A stretch of 64,000 nt of DNA from JBGZFC01 sp041846575 (GCA_041846575.1 JBGZFC010000100.1:19735-83734); one strand, 5' to 3'. Shown: positions 53,265-63,480, numbered from the stretch's first letter. Notes: generated by a model from the letters alone, not told the origin. Program-made: numbers and translations.

Positions 53265-54047
53265 TTATTGTTTTGATTCTATTTTGTATGCATCGTGATA
53301 AAAAATGAATATTCTATTTTCATCTCTACAAATATCCAACAGCCGTTTTTTCTCGTCAAACGCCAGCGATGCATTATTGTCGTATGCCGACAGCCAACCG
53401 AGGTTTAGATGTAGCGAAGTTGGGATAACATCTCCCGGGAAAACATATTTTTTGTTCTCTGTTTCGAAAAACAGTGCAATTTGTCCGGGCGTATGCCCAT
53501 CGAAAAGTTTTATGCTGCAATTTGGGGTCAGCTCCATATCTTTTTCCACAAGTTGCAGTCGATTTGCATGATATACTGGTTCTATATTATCAGAGAAAAA
53601 CGAATAGGCTTCAAATTGCGACGGCGAACGATAATTTTCCCACTGTTTGCGACTGACCCAGTGAGTTGCGTTGGGGAAAACGGGAATAGCCTTGTTGTTT
53701 TGCCCAATTTGGGTGCAACCGCCACAATGGTCAAAATGCAGATGCGTAAGCACAACATCGGTAATTTCATCCGTGCCAAATCCCTTTTCCGCTATCGTTT
53801 CGGAGATATTTTTCACATCGTGAAATTTGTAATATTTCAACTTCGAAAAGTGCTTATCACCCACACCCGTATCTACCAAAATCAAACGGGATTGCGTTTC
53901 AATCAACAGACAACGCATCGATAATATGCAAAGATTGTCTTTATCGACAGGATATTTTTTCGACCAATATTTTTTCGGTGCCGAACCAAACATAACACCT
54001 CCATCGGCATAAAATTTACCTGCCTCAAAAGTATGGTAGTTGAGCAT
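53265..54047 (-). CDS. Metallo-beta-lactamase-fold hydrolase (lactonase-like)
   Basis: A 260-residue protein of the MBL superfamily. The metal motif HxHxDH is LTHLHFDHCGG (His102, His104, Asp106, His107); further ligands are likely in FDGHTPGQ and PGDVIPTSLH. KYWSKKYPVDKDN and LVDTGVGDK match the AHL-lactonase/quorum-quenching-type subgroup (AttM/AiiA-like), but similar proteins act on other esters or lactones, so substrate is open. CAAAAATA on the plus strand at 54065-54072 is a -7-like box close to the start. Confidence 0.87.
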   Translation of the reverse strand: MLNYHTFEAGKFYADGGVMFGSAPKKYWSKKYPVDKDNLCILSMRCLLIETQSRLILVDTGVGDKHFSKLKYYKFHDVKNISETIAEKGFGTDEITDVVLTHLHFDHCGGCTQIGQNNKAIPVFPNATHWVSRKQWENYRSPSQFEAYSFFSDNIEPVYHANRLQLVEKDMELTPNCSIKLFDGHTPGQIALFFETENKKYVFPGDVIPTSLHLNLGWLSAYDNNASLAFDEKKRLLDICRDENRIFIFYHDAYKIESKQ

Positions 54048-54254
54048 ATTGTTGTAATTTTGTACAAAAATAGTAAAAGTTTTGTGTAGAATGAATATTT
54101 AGATTGCATTATTATAATGTCGGATGACCGATGTCGGTTGTCAAAAATGTTGCTGTAACATATAATATGTCAGTGTAAAATATATTTAAATTGTTTACAT
54201 TCAGCTTTTAAACTAAAAATCTGTTTACTTATAAACCTGTCAATTAAAAAAAAG

Positions 54255-54785
54255 ATGATTCCGAACAAACAAGACAATATTGCCGAATATCTGCTCTTTA
54301 TGTGGCAGATGGAAGACATTTTACGTGCACTTAATTTAGATATAGAAATGGTCGAAGAGACGCTTGTTAAAACAATTTATCAGTTGGGAGAGGAGCAAAA
54401 AAATGCACGCGATTGGTACGAAGGACTTATTATGATGATGAAATCGGAAGGTGTGCAAGAAAAAGGGCACTTGCAAATCAACAAGAACATTATTATTGAG
54501 CTAACCGATCTACATCTCCGTATAGTGAATAATCCGAGCGAATCTGCATATATTGTCACTTATTACAAAACTTTGCCACACATTGTTGCACTTAGAGCTA
54601 AATCGGGACAGGCTGATACTTCGGAAATAGAGACATGTTTTATCGCTCTTTACGGATATATGCTTCTAAAACTTCAAAAGAGAGAGATTTCTAACAAAAC
54701 TCAAGCTGCTGTGGCACAGATAAGTAATTTTATTAAGTTGTTATCGGAAAAGTATAAGACTGATGGAATGGATTTTGCTGAATAA
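54255..54785 (+). CDS. DUF4924 family protein
   Basis: A 176-residue all-helical cytoplasmic protein. NIAEYLLFMWQMEDILRAL, ARDWYEGLIMMMKSEG, GHLQINKNIIIELTDLHLRI and ETCFIALYGYMLLKLQKREIS are the DUF4924 pattern, a Bacteroidetes family of unknown function. It is divergent from the MBL hydrolase and convergent with the glucokinase. Confidence 0.82.
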   Translation: MIPNKQDNIAEYLLFMWQMEDILRALNLDIEMVEETLVKTIYQLGEEQKNARDWYEGLIMMMKSEGVQEKGHLQINKNIIIELTDLHLRIVNNPSESAYIVTYYKTLPHIVALRAKSGQADTSEIETCFIALYGYMLLKLQKREISNKTQAAVAQISNFIKLLSEKYKTDGMDFAE

Positions 54786-54786
54786 A

Positions 54787-54827
54787 AAACTGTCTAAATC
54801 CGCATTGATTGTGGATTTAGACAGTTT
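54787..54827. terminator. Perfect 15-bp hairpin terminator between convergent genes
   Basis: AAACTGTCTAAATCC (54787-54801) and GGATTTAGACAGTTT (54813-54827) pair perfectly with an 11-nt loop. On the minus strand a TTTTTT run follows, so it ends the glucokinase gene; on the plus strand the U-run is short but it probably also ends DUF4924. Confidence 0.8.
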
Positions 54828-54845
54828 ATATCTGTGTTAATTAAG

Positions 54846-55811
54846 TTACTCCTTCACTTCCCAACCTAACGCGCTTGCACCAAGTACAGCCGCATCGCTC
54901 TCTTTGAGTTCCGAGAATAAAAGCTTTACCTTATTTTTAAATATACGAAGCATATTCTTTTCCATAGCTTCACGAATCGGGGTCATAATAAGATCACCTG
55001 CATGAGTTAATCCGCCAAACAAAATTATTGCTTCGGGACTTGAAAAAGCAACGAAATCGGCAAGAGCTTCACCTAAAACATCTCCGGTAAATTTAAAGAT
55101 ATCTTTTGCTATCTCGTCTCCTGCTATAGCTGCATCGTAAACATCTTTCGATGTAATTTTGTCAGCCGGAATTTCACGAAGTTTGGTTTGCTTATCAGGA
55201 TAAAGTTCCAGGTATTCTCTTGCTGTACGAGCAACTCCTGTTGCCGATGTGTATGTTTCCAAACATCCGTTTCTACCACAACCGCAAGGACGTCCGTTAT
55301 CGCGACGAATAATGGTGTGACCGAGTTCACCTGCGAAACCGTCGTGTCCGTAAACCAATTGTCCGTTTACCACAATTCCGCTGCCGACTCCGGTGCCAAG
55401 CGTGATAACAATGAAATCTTTCATTCCTCGTGCCGCTCCGTAAGCCATTTCGCCAATGGCTGCCGCATTGGCATCGTTTGTTAATGCCACAGGTATTCCG
55501 ATTCTCTCTTTGAGCATATCGGCTAAACGAATCACACCTTGCCAACGTAAATTGGGCGCAAATTCGATACTTCCCGTAAAGTAGTTGCCATTTGGTGCAC
55601 CTACGCCTATACCTTTTATTTTATCATGAGCGTCTGATTCAATAATAAGTTTTTTCAGCAAATTGCTCAATTCGTCCAAATAATCTTCCACATTTGCGTG
55701 TGTGGACGTTTTTATTTTTCCGCTATTTACAATCTGCCCTCTTTTATCCACGATGCCTGCAACGGTGTTTGTTCCGCCGACATCTATTCCAATTGCATAA
55801 GGTTTATCCAT
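54846..55811 (-). CDS. glk: ROK family glucokinase
   Basis: A 321-residue sugar kinase. The ATP-binding motif GIDVGGTNTVAGIVD opens the protein; NDANAAAIGEMAYG holds the catalytic Asp region; GHTIIRRDNGRPCGCGRNGCLETYTS carries the ROK zinc-binding Cys motif and the substrate His/Glu. ROK members with this motif are usually glucokinases but can act on fructose or N-acetylmannosamine. ATG 55809-55811 is preferred to 55853 because a -7 box (CAAACTTA on the plus strand, 55853-55860) overlaps the earlier start. Confidence 0.87.
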   Translation of the reverse strand: MDKPYAIGIDVGGTNTVAGIVDKRGQIVNSGKIKTSTHANVEDYLDELSNLLKKLIIESDAHDKIKGIGVGAPNGNYFTGSIEFAPNLRWQGVIRLADMLKERIGIPVALTNDANAAAIGEMAYGAARGMKDFIVITLGTGVGSGIVVNGQLVYGHDGFAGELGHTIIRRDNGRPCGCGRNGCLETYTSATGVARTAREYLELYPDKQTKLREIPADKITSKDVYDAAIAGDEIAKDIFKFTGDVLGEALADFVAFSSPEAIILFGGLTHAGDLIMTPIREAMEKNMLRIFKNKVKLLFSELKESDAAVLGASALGWEVKE

Positions 55812-55971
55812 TTTATATCTGGTTATAAAGTTTTTTGAAGAAATATAATTCACAAACTTACATATTTTTTTGTAGAAATAGTAATATCAGGGGTATTTTT
55901 TAATTTTCTAATTTGTCAATAAGCCAATGTGATGCCGATTTGCCAATGTTTGTGGTATTTGTAACTCGTAA

Positions 55972-57639
55972 CTAATATCTGAAACTACTTCCTCCCAAAA
56001 ACTCTCTCAACAACGACGTTGGCGGAAGTTCTCGGTCGGTAATGTAGTTGAAATATTTCAGGAATTTGAGCAAACGATATGCTTCTGAATATTCGGGGAC
56101 GTTGCGTGGAACTCGCATAAGAATCGGTTCTGCATGACGGCGAAGAGCCGCCAACTCGTAAATCATTGCCGAATTGAACATCACATCTGCGTTCTCCTGA
56201 TACGGGAATATCCATTTATCTTCTCCGCGACGTACGCTTTCCCACAAAGAAATTGTTTTCTGAGCCGAATGACCACGATAACGATAGTCGCGAATCATTC
56301 TTCGCAATAATCTGTTATCTGATGCGGGAATCCAGTTGTGATTATCTAACGATATGGATGTGAGAGCCGAAACATATATCATAAATTTATTTTCACGGGG
56401 AATATGCAGAGTCAGTTCGGGATTCAATGCGTGAATACCTTCAACAATCAGCACACTGTTTTTCTCCATTTTAAGAAAATTATTTTTGTATTCACGTTCT
56501 CCGGTCACAAAATTATATGAAGGCAACTCTACTTTGTCCCCCTGCAAAAGAGCAACTAAATGTTTCCCAAACAAATCCAAATCTAATGAATATAACGACT
56601 CGTAATCTTTATTTCCATACTCATCGAGTGGCGTTTGCTCTCTGTTAACAAAATAGTCGTCGAGTGAAATTCCTACAGGTTTTAGCGAGTTTACCATCAA
56701 TTGAATTTCTAAACGCTTACGAAACGTAGTTTTTCCCGAAGACGAAGGTCCTGAGATAAGTACTATTCTCACACCATCCTGAAACTTGCGTGTAATCTCT
56801 TCTGCAATATCACCAATCTGTTTCGCCTGAAAAGCCTCGGCTACCTGAATTACCTCGTGAATACGGTCTTCGCGTTTGGCTTTGTTTAAATCGCCAACAT
56901 TATCAAGTTTGCATATCTTCAGAAAACGCAACTGCTCGCGATATACTTCCGACAGCATATCTTGACGCACGAAAGGCTCTAATTCAACAGGATGTTCTCT
57001 ATTTGGAACACGAAGCAGAAATCCTCCGTTTAACGGTTGTACATCAAACATTGTTATATATCCCGATGAAGGCATTAAACTTCCGTAGTAATAATCAATA
57101 TAATTATCCAACTTAGAGTAACGAGCATACAAGAAATCGGATGTCTCCAGCAACAACGCTTTATCCTCCATTCCATACTTACGAAACAGTTCTACCACTT
57201 TTCCCGTCTCATCTTCCACCTGTACAAAAGGGATATTGGCGTCCACAATTTCATGCATGCGTTTTTTTATGGCATTCAATTCGGCTTCACCAATCTCAAT
57301 ATCTCCATTTATTTCAAAATAATATCCTTTAGAAACAGCGTGTTCGATATAAATTTTAGTATTGGGAAACAGATCATCAACCGCTTTTGCCAAAATAAAG
57401 CAGAGCGAACGCACGTATGTACGCATGGCAGAATTGTTGCTAATATCGACAAATTCTACCGTTTTCGGATTATAAACCCGATAAGATAGCGACTCCGTTC
57501 TATTATTTACTCTGGCATTAGCAATTAAATATGGCGTTTCTATTCCGAAAACTTTAATCAGTTGTTCCAAAGAAGAGCCAATAGGCACATCTTTTTTCTC
57601 ATTTGTATTTAAACAATGAACTTTTACAGTTTCAAGCAT
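55972..57639 (-). CDS. Nucleoside kinase with TGS domain (uridine kinase-like)
   Basis: A 555-residue protein. Order: TGS-like domain (1-65), threonyl-tRNA-synthetase second additional domain-like region (about 70-250, including EHAVSKGYYFEI and the HIS/CYS-like pattern), then a phosphoribulokinase/uridine kinase domain (about 285-490) with Walker A GPSSSGKTTF, LDDYF and EGIHALNP. Such TGS-linked nucleoside kinases are typical of Bacteroidetes and Firmicutes; the exact nucleoside is not known. It is divergent from the Na/Pi transporter gene. Confidence 0.88.
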   Translation of the reverse strand: MLETVKVHCLNTNEKKDVPIGSSLEQLIKVFGIETPYLIANARVNNRTESLSYRVYNPKTVEFVDISNNSAMRTYVRSLCFILAKAVDDLFPNTKIYIEHAVSKGYYFEINGDIEIGEAELNAIKKRMHEIVDANIPFVQVEDETGKVVELFRKYGMEDKALLLETSDFLYARYSKLDNYIDYYYGSLMPSSGYITMFDVQPLNGGFLLRVPNREHPVELEPFVRQDMLSEVYREQLRFLKICKLDNVGDLNKAKREDRIHEVIQVAEAFQAKQIGDIAEEITRKFQDGVRIVLISGPSSSGKTTFRKRLEIQLMVNSLKPVGISLDDYFVNREQTPLDEYGNKDYESLYSLDLDLFGKHLVALLQGDKVELPSYNFVTGEREYKNNFLKMEKNSVLIVEGIHALNPELTLHIPRENKFMIYVSALTSISLDNHNWIPASDNRLLRRMIRDYRYRGHSAQKTISLWESVRRGEDKWIFPYQENADVMFNSAMIYELAALRRHAEPILMRVPRNVPEYSEAYRLLKFLKYFNYITDRELPPTSLLREFLGGSSFRY

Positions 57640-57674
57640 TTACAGTTATTAGTTTTAAATTATTTTTACAACTC

Positions 57675-57705
57675 TTTGAGGCTTCTTTTTTTTGCCTTAT
57701 ATTTG
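57675..57705 (+). promoter_or_regulatory. Full Bacteroidetes promoter of the Na/Pi cotransporter gene
   Basis: TTTG at 57675-57678, exactly 19 bases, then TATATTTG at 57698-57705. Full consensus. Transcription should start near 57711, 23 bases before ATG 57734, which excludes the upstream frame start at 57692. Confidence 0.8.
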
Positions 57706-57733
57706 TCCGCTAAATTACACATTTTTATTGAAT

Positions 57734-59551
57734 ATGGAATATACATTCTTCGACTTTTTAAAACTCATCGGTTCATTAGGTCTATTCCTGTACGGAATGA
57801 AGATAATGAGCGAAGGATTACAAAAACTTGCCGGAAACAAATTGCGCGACATTTTGTCTGCGATGACTAAAAACCGGATTATGGGTGTCCTTACAGGCGT
57901 ATTGATAACTGCTCTTATACAGTCCTCATCCGCAACAACGGTGATGGTTGTGAGTTTTGTAAACGCAGGGCTACTGAGCTTGGTTCAATCAATTGGCGTT
58001 ATTATGGGTGCCAATATCGGAACAACTGCCACCGCATGGCTTATTGCAATATTTGGGTTTGGTAAATTTTCTATCAGTGCACTCTCTATTCCGCTGATGG
58101 GGATTGCCATTCCTCTTATTTTCTCTTCTAAAAGTAAGCGGAAATCAACAGGAGAATTTATTTTCGGGTTCGCATTCCTTTTTATGGGACTCGACTTGTT
58201 GAAATCCTCTATGCCCGATCTGCAAAACAACCCCGAAGTTTTGTCGTTCGTGCAGAATTTTTCCGATATGGGCATCTGGTCAACACTGTTTTACCTGCTT
58301 ATAGGTAGTGTTCTTACAATAATTGTTCAATCGTCGAGTGCAACAGTTGCTCTTACGCTTATCATGGCAACAAAAGGATGGATAGACTTCCCCTCGGCAG
58401 CAGCAATGATTATGGGCGAAAATATAGGAACAACCATAACTGCCAATCTGGCTGCCATTCCTGCAAATATATCGGCAAAAAGAGCTGCATTCGCACACTT
58501 CCTGTTTAATGTGTTAGGTGTAATATGGTTGCTTTTCGTTTTCAAATATTTTGTGAATATGGTAGAGCATATATTGATAAATTACGGTCCTGCAAATCCG
58601 GCAGGCATGTCAAATTTCATAAACTCTTTATCTGCCGAAGAGTATAACCAGATAACTACACTCTCAAAATCGGAACTACCCGCTCACTTGGTGTCAAAAC
58701 AAGAGGCTTACATATCTTACCAAGCTGCTACTTCTTACGGACTTTCGCTGTTTCACACCTTGTTTAATATTATTAATGTACTAATAATGATATGGTTTGT
58801 GAAGTTGTACGAAAAGATATGTCTCAAAGTTATTCGTCCTAAGACGGGAGAAGACGACGACGAAGAGTTTGTTCTTAAATTTATCTCTACAGGAATGCTT
58901 TCCACAGCAGAGCTTTCAATTCTTCAAGCTGAAAAAGAGACTGAAGTTTTCGCCAAACGTGTTCGTAAAATGTTCGGCTTTGTGAAGAAGATGACAAATA
59001 TGAACCATAACGACAAAAAGTTCCTCAAACTATATAATCGGATAGAGAAATACGAAGATATATCCGACAGAATGGAAGTTGAAATTGGCTCATATCTGGG
59101 CAAAGTTGCCGAAGGAAGACTTAGTAATCAAAGTAAAGAGCATATACGCTCCATTTTACGCGCTGTTACCGAAATAGAGAGTATTGCCGATGCTTGCTGT
59201 AACATTGGTCGCCACTTGAAACGCAAAATGGATGCCGAAGCCGTATTTGAAGAAAGTATCATTGAAAACATAAACTCAATGTATCAACTTCTGGATGAAG
59301 CATTAGCGAATATGCAGCATGTTCTCTCTTTACCTCAGATAACCGAGAAAGAGTTCATTGAGAGCCAAAACATGGAAGATGCCATTAACGAACAACGCAA
59401 CTTGCTGAAACGTAAAAACGTAGAAAGTTTAAACAATCTGGAATACTCATATCAAAACGGCGTTTTCTATATGGATATTATAAGCGAATGTGAGCGAATG
59501 GGAGACTATATAATAAATGTAGTTGAATCGATAAAGTTGAAAAAAAATTGA
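57734..59551 (+). CDS. Na+/phosphate cotransporter family protein
   Basis: A 605-residue membrane protein of the NptA/PNaS family. Two inverted transporter repeats, each with the QSSSATTV-type signature: IQSSSATTVMVVSF (about residues 62-75) and VQSSSATVALTLIM (about 198-211). About eight to nine membrane helices (1-350) are followed by a cytoplasmic PhoU-like helical domain (about 400-600, with KVAEGRLSNQSKEHIRSIL and ISECERMGDYIINVVE). The PhoU-like tail suggests regulation by phosphate status. ATG 57734 (MEYTFF) is chosen from the promoter position. Confidence 0.92.
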   Translation: MEYTFFDFLKLIGSLGLFLYGMKIMSEGLQKLAGNKLRDILSAMTKNRIMGVLTGVLITALIQSSSATTVMVVSFVNAGLLSLVQSIGVIMGANIGTTATAWLIAIFGFGKFSISALSIPLMGIAIPLIFSSKSKRKSTGEFIFGFAFLFMGLDLLKSSMPDLQNNPEVLSFVQNFSDMGIWSTLFYLLIGSVLTIIVQSSSATVALTLIMATKGWIDFPSAAAMIMGENIGTTITANLAAIPANISAKRAAFAHFLFNVLGVIWLLFVFKYFVNMVEHILINYGPANPAGMSNFINSLSAEEYNQITTLSKSELPAHLVSKQEAYISYQAATSYGLSLFHTLFNIINVLIMIWFVKLYEKICLKVIRPKTGEDDDEEFVLKFISTGMLSTAELSILQAEKETEVFAKRVRKMFGFVKKMTNMNHNDKKFLKLYNRIEKYEDISDRMEVEIGSYLGKVAEGRLSNQSKEHIRSILRAVTEIESIADACCNIGRHLKRKMDAEAVFEESIIENINSMYQLLDEALANMQHVLSLPQITEKEFIESQNMEDAINEQRNLLKRKNVESLNNLEYSYQNGVFYMDIISECERMGDYIINVVESIKLKKN

Positions 59552-59677
59552 TTTCGAGATAAACAGAGTTGAACTTAGAGATGGGAATTATTTACAATTA
59601 ACCCCGTTTCTTTTTAAATAAACATTTGTTTCCTGCAATAACATAGCTGAAAAAAATTAATAACAACACCAAAAACA

Positions 59678-60019
59678 ATGAACGACTGGAAAAAACGCCT
59701 TAATATTGTTTACTCTACCAATCCCGATTATCATTATCATGAATATGAAGATGATACACAACAGGAGACTTTACCCAAAGAGAAACAGATGCTTCGTATA
59801 TCTTTGGACAAGCGAAACAGAAAAGGTAAAGCCGTAACTCTCGTTACCGGATTTGTTGGCTCTGACGATGATTTGGAAACGCTTGGAAAACTGCTAAAAA
59901 CAAAATGCGGTGTAGGTGGTTCCGCTAAAGATGGAGAGATAATCGTACAAGGAGATCACAAACAAAAAGTTTTAGATATTCTTCAAAAAGAGGGTTATGC
60001 AAAAGCAAGAATTATCTGA
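59678..60019 (+). CDS. SUI1/YciH family translation factor-like protein
   Basis: A 113-residue protein with a C-terminal SUI1 domain (about 35-110). LRISLDKRNRKGKAVTLVTGF, LGKLLKTKCGVGGSAKDGEIIVQGDH and VLDILQKEGY are the eIF1/YciH pattern. Bacterial members may influence start-codon selection but are not essential. Its 3' end overlaps the AddA-type gene start by 23 bp, so the latter is likely translated by coupling. Confidence 0.9.
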   Translation: MNDWKKRLNIVYSTNPDYHYHEYEDDTQQETLPKEKQMLRISLDKRNRKGKAVTLVTGFVGSDDDLETLGKLLKTKCGVGGSAKDGEIIVQGDHKQKVLDILQKEGYAKARII

Positions 60020-63000
60020 CCGTGAATTTGTACATGTAATAAAAGCATCTGCAGGTTCGGGTAAAACTCACCGATTGACCGGAGAGTACTTGCGATTATT
60101 GTACTATAAACCAAATAATTATCGACACATTCTCGCCGTAACTTTCACAAACAAAGCTACCGATGAGATGAAAAGTCGTATAGTGCAGGAGTTGTACAAT
60201 CTGATGCAAGGTAATAAATCCGATTATCTGGAACAACTCTCAAAAGAGTTTGGGCTAAACGAAAAAGATACCCGCTCGCGAGCAAAGGAAATACTCGAAA
60301 ACATTTTGCACGATTACTCTTCCTTTTCCATCAGCACGATAGACCGATTTTTCCAACAAACCATGCGTGCCTTTACACGCGAAATAGGATTAACAGGCGG
60401 ATACAATGTAGAGGTAGATGATGCGGCTTATCTTCCCGAAGTTGTTGACACGATGATTTATGAGTTAGATGATCCCAAAAACAACGATTTAGCCAAATGG
60501 ATTCTAGATTTTATGAACAGTAAAATCGAAAATGACAAAGGATGGGCTATTAAAGATGATATATTAGGATTGGGAAAAGAAATTTTTAAAGAAAAATATA
60601 AATCTCTCTCTCTAACCGATAAAGAAAAAATACGGGATAAGAAACATCTTACAGAATATAGAAAAAAGTTGGAAAGCATCGTAAAAGAGTTTGAGAGAGC
60701 TTTACGCGGAATCGGAGAAAAAGGCGTGAATATTATAAAACAACACGGTCTTACCTACTCCGATTTTAAAGGAGCTGCAACAAAGTCCCCGTTTAAACAT
60801 TTTGTAGTGTGGGCAAACGGCGACGTAAAGATACCAACCGCAACATTCCAAAATTTGCCCGACAATGTAGATGAATGGACAGCAAAGAAAACAGATGAAT
60901 CAACATTATCATCTATACATACTGCTTACCATAATGGACTTAATGCTGCTGTAAAGGAGGCAATAAATCATTTCGACAACATAGCTTTCTACAATTCAGC
61001 AAATACAATTCTAAACTATTTCTACACGTTGGGAATTCTTAATGATATTCAACAGCGACTGCAACAGATTCAACAAGAACAAAATATTCTCTTTCTGTCA
61101 GACACAACCGAGTTGCTGAACAAGATTATTGCCGATAGCGACCTGCCGTTTATCTATGAAAAAACAGGCACACGCTACACCAACTACATGATTGATGAGT
61201 TTCAAGATACATCGTCAATGCAGTGGACAAATTTTCGTCCGCTTATTCGTGAAAGTTACGATAACAACAACTTTAACCTTGTGGTTGGTGACGTAAAGCA
61301 GAGCATATACCGATGGCGAAATTCAGATTGGCGTTTGCTTGAAGATGAAATATGGGACGATTTAGGGAAAGAAAATATATGTCCGCATGTACTTGACACC
61401 AATTGGAGAAGCGATGCCAACGTTATTAAATTCAACAACACTATTTTCTCGGTATCTTCACAACTGCTGCAAACTGAATATAACCAATCGCTCGATTCTA
61501 TTCCCGATGGTGATTTCAAAAACAATATATCTAAAAAAATAACAGACGTATATGCCCAAGTACAACAGTTTGTGCCAAAGAAAAAAGCCGATAATAACGG
61601 CAAAGTTGAGATAACTTTTTTAGGCAGTAGCGATAAAGAAAACGACTGGAAGTTACAGGCTTTAGCAAGACTTCCTCATAAAATTGAAGAGCTGCAAAAA
61701 GATGGATTCAGCCTGAAAGATATTGCCATCTTGGTTAGAAGAAACTCCGAAGCGGTAGAAATTGCCGAATATCTGTTAACTTATCAGGAAGAAAATCCGA
61801 ATTCACAATTCAAATTCGATATTATTTCGAATGAAGCTTTAGTTATAGCTGGTGCACAAAGCGTAAAATCAATAATTGCTATTCTTCGTTGGGCAATAAA
61901 TCAGAACGATTGCACTGTCAAAACAATGGCGGTTTACGAATTTTACCGATTTCACTCCGACATATTGCCCGATGAAGCTCTCAAATCGTTTCTCGACGGA
62001 GATTCCGAGCCTGAATTTCCTGACGGAATGGAAGCACATCTACAAGAGTTGCTCAGGTTGCCGTTATATGAACTTGTAGAGTCGTTCTTCGCTCTATCTG
62101 AACAGAAAATCAACGAAAAAGAGAGTGCTTACGTGCAGGCTTTTCTCGATATTGTTCTTAATTTCAGCACTCAAAGAACATCAAATATAGCCGATTTTCT
62201 GAGTTGGTGGGATGAAAAAGGTTACAAAAAAAACCTTTTCTTACCCGACGACCAAGATGCCATACGCATAGTCAGCATACATAAATCGAAGGGATTGGGA
62301 TTTGGTGTCGTGATTATGCCATTTGCCGAGTGGAGTATTGACCACAGTTCGCATACCAATATAATTTGGTGTCGTCCGGAGGTTGCTCCGTTCAATGATT
62401 TATCGATTGTTCCGATAAGATATGGCAAATCATTGGTTGACACCATTTTCTGGAAAGACTATTTAGAAGAAAAGCTTTTTACCTATATCGATAATCTTAA
62501 TCTGCTATATGTGGCATTTACTCGCGCTAAACATCAGATTTCGATTTTTACACCCAAACCGAATAAGAAAACCGAGAGCTTGACAAAAATCTCAGATTTG
62601 TTGTGGATTAGCATTTCACGCTCTAAACATATTATCGGCGAAGCCAATGAACAACAAATAGAACTCGAAGATTATCTGCAAGAGATAGAAAAAGAGGCTG
62701 TTTTCTCTGTCGGGCAGACAGCAAATATCCGTGATAAAGAAAAATATTCTGCCGGAAATGAGTTTACATGCAAAAAATGGCAATCAACTCCGTTCGATAA
62801 TCGACTGAAACTGAGATTTAAATCGATAGGTTATTTTAATGAGAACGGCAAACGCAATTACGGAACATTGATGCACGAGTTGATTAGTCAGGTTGAAACT
62901 GTGGCAGATATCGAAAACGCTGTAAACAGCAAAGTTATTTCGGGCGAACTTTCCGAAACCGACCGTCAACAAACGATAGACGAATTAAAACAATCGCTTA

Positions 63001-63275
63001 CTTTAAACGACGATATAACAAGTTGGTATTCGGGTAAATACTCCATACTAAATGAAGTAATGATTTTACATCCGAAATATAGTTTTAGTCGCCCCGACAG
63101 GGTAATGATTGGCGATAACGAAGTTATTGTGGTAGATTACAAGTTTGGCGAACTGCAAGAAGAAAAATACAAAAAACAGGTGTCTCGTTATGTACAACAT
63201 ATTAAAGAGATGGGATACAAAAATACTTCAGGATACGTGTTTTATGTGAAGTTAGGAGTTTTGGTTAAAGTTTAA
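59997..63275 (+). CDS. AddA/RecB-like UvrD helicase-nuclease
   Basis: A 1092-residue SF1 helicase fused to a nuclease. Walker A is KASAGSGKTHRLT (residues 16-28); motif II is IDEFQDTSSMQW (about 398-409); motif III-like VVGDVKQSIYRWR; motif V/VI-like VSIHKSKGLGF and LLYVAFTRAK. The C-terminal RecB-type nuclease has GTLMHEL, SFSRPDRVM and VVDYKFGE. This is the AddA subunit of the AddAB (RexAB) double-strand-break repair and DNA-degradation complex. AddB, which in relatives is usually next to it, is not found downstream; IS debris begins 55 bp after its stop. Confidence 0.9.
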   Translation: MQKQELSDREFVHVIKASAGSGKTHRLTGEYLRLLYYKPNNYRHILAVTFTNKATDEMKSRIVQELYNLMQGNKSDYLEQLSKEFGLNEKDTRSRAKEILENILHDYSSFSISTIDRFFQQTMRAFTREIGLTGGYNVEVDDAAYLPEVVDTMIYELDDPKNNDLAKWILDFMNSKIENDKGWAIKDDILGLGKEIFKEKYKSLSLTDKEKIRDKKHLTEYRKKLESIVKEFERALRGIGEKGVNIIKQHGLTYSDFKGAATKSPFKHFVVWANGDVKIPTATFQNLPDNVDEWTAKKTDESTLSSIHTAYHNGLNAAVKEAINHFDNIAFYNSANTILNYFYTLGILNDIQQRLQQIQQEQNILFLSDTTELLNKIIADSDLPFIYEKTGTRYTNYMIDEFQDTSSMQWTNFRPLIRESYDNNNFNLVVGDVKQSIYRWRNSDWRLLEDEIWDDLGKENICPHVLDTNWRSDANVIKFNNTIFSVSSQLLQTEYNQSLDSIPDGDFKNNISKKITDVYAQVQQFVPKKKADNNGKVEITFLGSSDKENDWKLQALARLPHKIEELQKDGFSLKDIAILVRRNSEAVEIAEYLLTYQEENPNSQFKFDIISNEALVIAGAQSVKSIIAILRWAINQNDCTVKTMAVYEFYRFHSDILPDEALKSFLDGDSEPEFPDGMEAHLQELLRLPLYELVESFFALSEQKINEKESAYVQAFLDIVLNFSTQRTSNIADFLSWWDEKGYKKNLFLPDDQDAIRIVSIHKSKGLGFGVVIMPFAEWSIDHSSHTNIIWCRPEVAPFNDLSIVPIRYGKSLVDTIFWKDYLEEKLFTYIDNLNLLYVAFTRAKHQISIFTPKPNKKTESLTKISDLLWISISRSKHIIGEANEQQIELEDYLQEIEKEAVFSVGQTANIRDKEKYSAGNEFTCKKWQSTPFDNRLKLRFKSIGYFNENGKRNYGTLMHELISQVETVADIENAVNSKVISGELSETDRQQTIDELKQSLTLNDDITSWYSGKYSILNEVMILHPKYSFSRPDRVMIGDNEVIVVDYKFGELQEEKYKKQVSRYVQHIKEMGYKNTSGYVFYVKLGVLVKV

Positions 63276-63329
63276 ATCTTATGATTTGACTAATTTTTAG
63301 TAAACAAGTAAAATAGGAACAGATAAGAA

Positions 63330-63480
63330 ATCACTACTGACCTACAGAAGTTTAAAAAATAGTGGCTTCACCGAAGTGTTGCCACCAAAGTTGTAAGGTT
63401 GTATTGTAATGCAAATTCTCAACAATGGGCGAAGATAATACAAAAAATTTAGTCGGTCAGTCGCTATTAAAAAAATTATA
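63330..63480 (+). mobile_element. Decayed left end of an IS4-type element
   Basis: Matches the left end of the element at 19585: ATCACTACTGACC, the hairpin GTGGC...GCCAC (63362-63385), TTGTATTGTAATGCAAATTCTC, and the TTTAGTCGGTCAG motif. The transposase frame after it is broken. The right end is not seen. GC-rich transposase body is absent. Confidence 0.65.
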
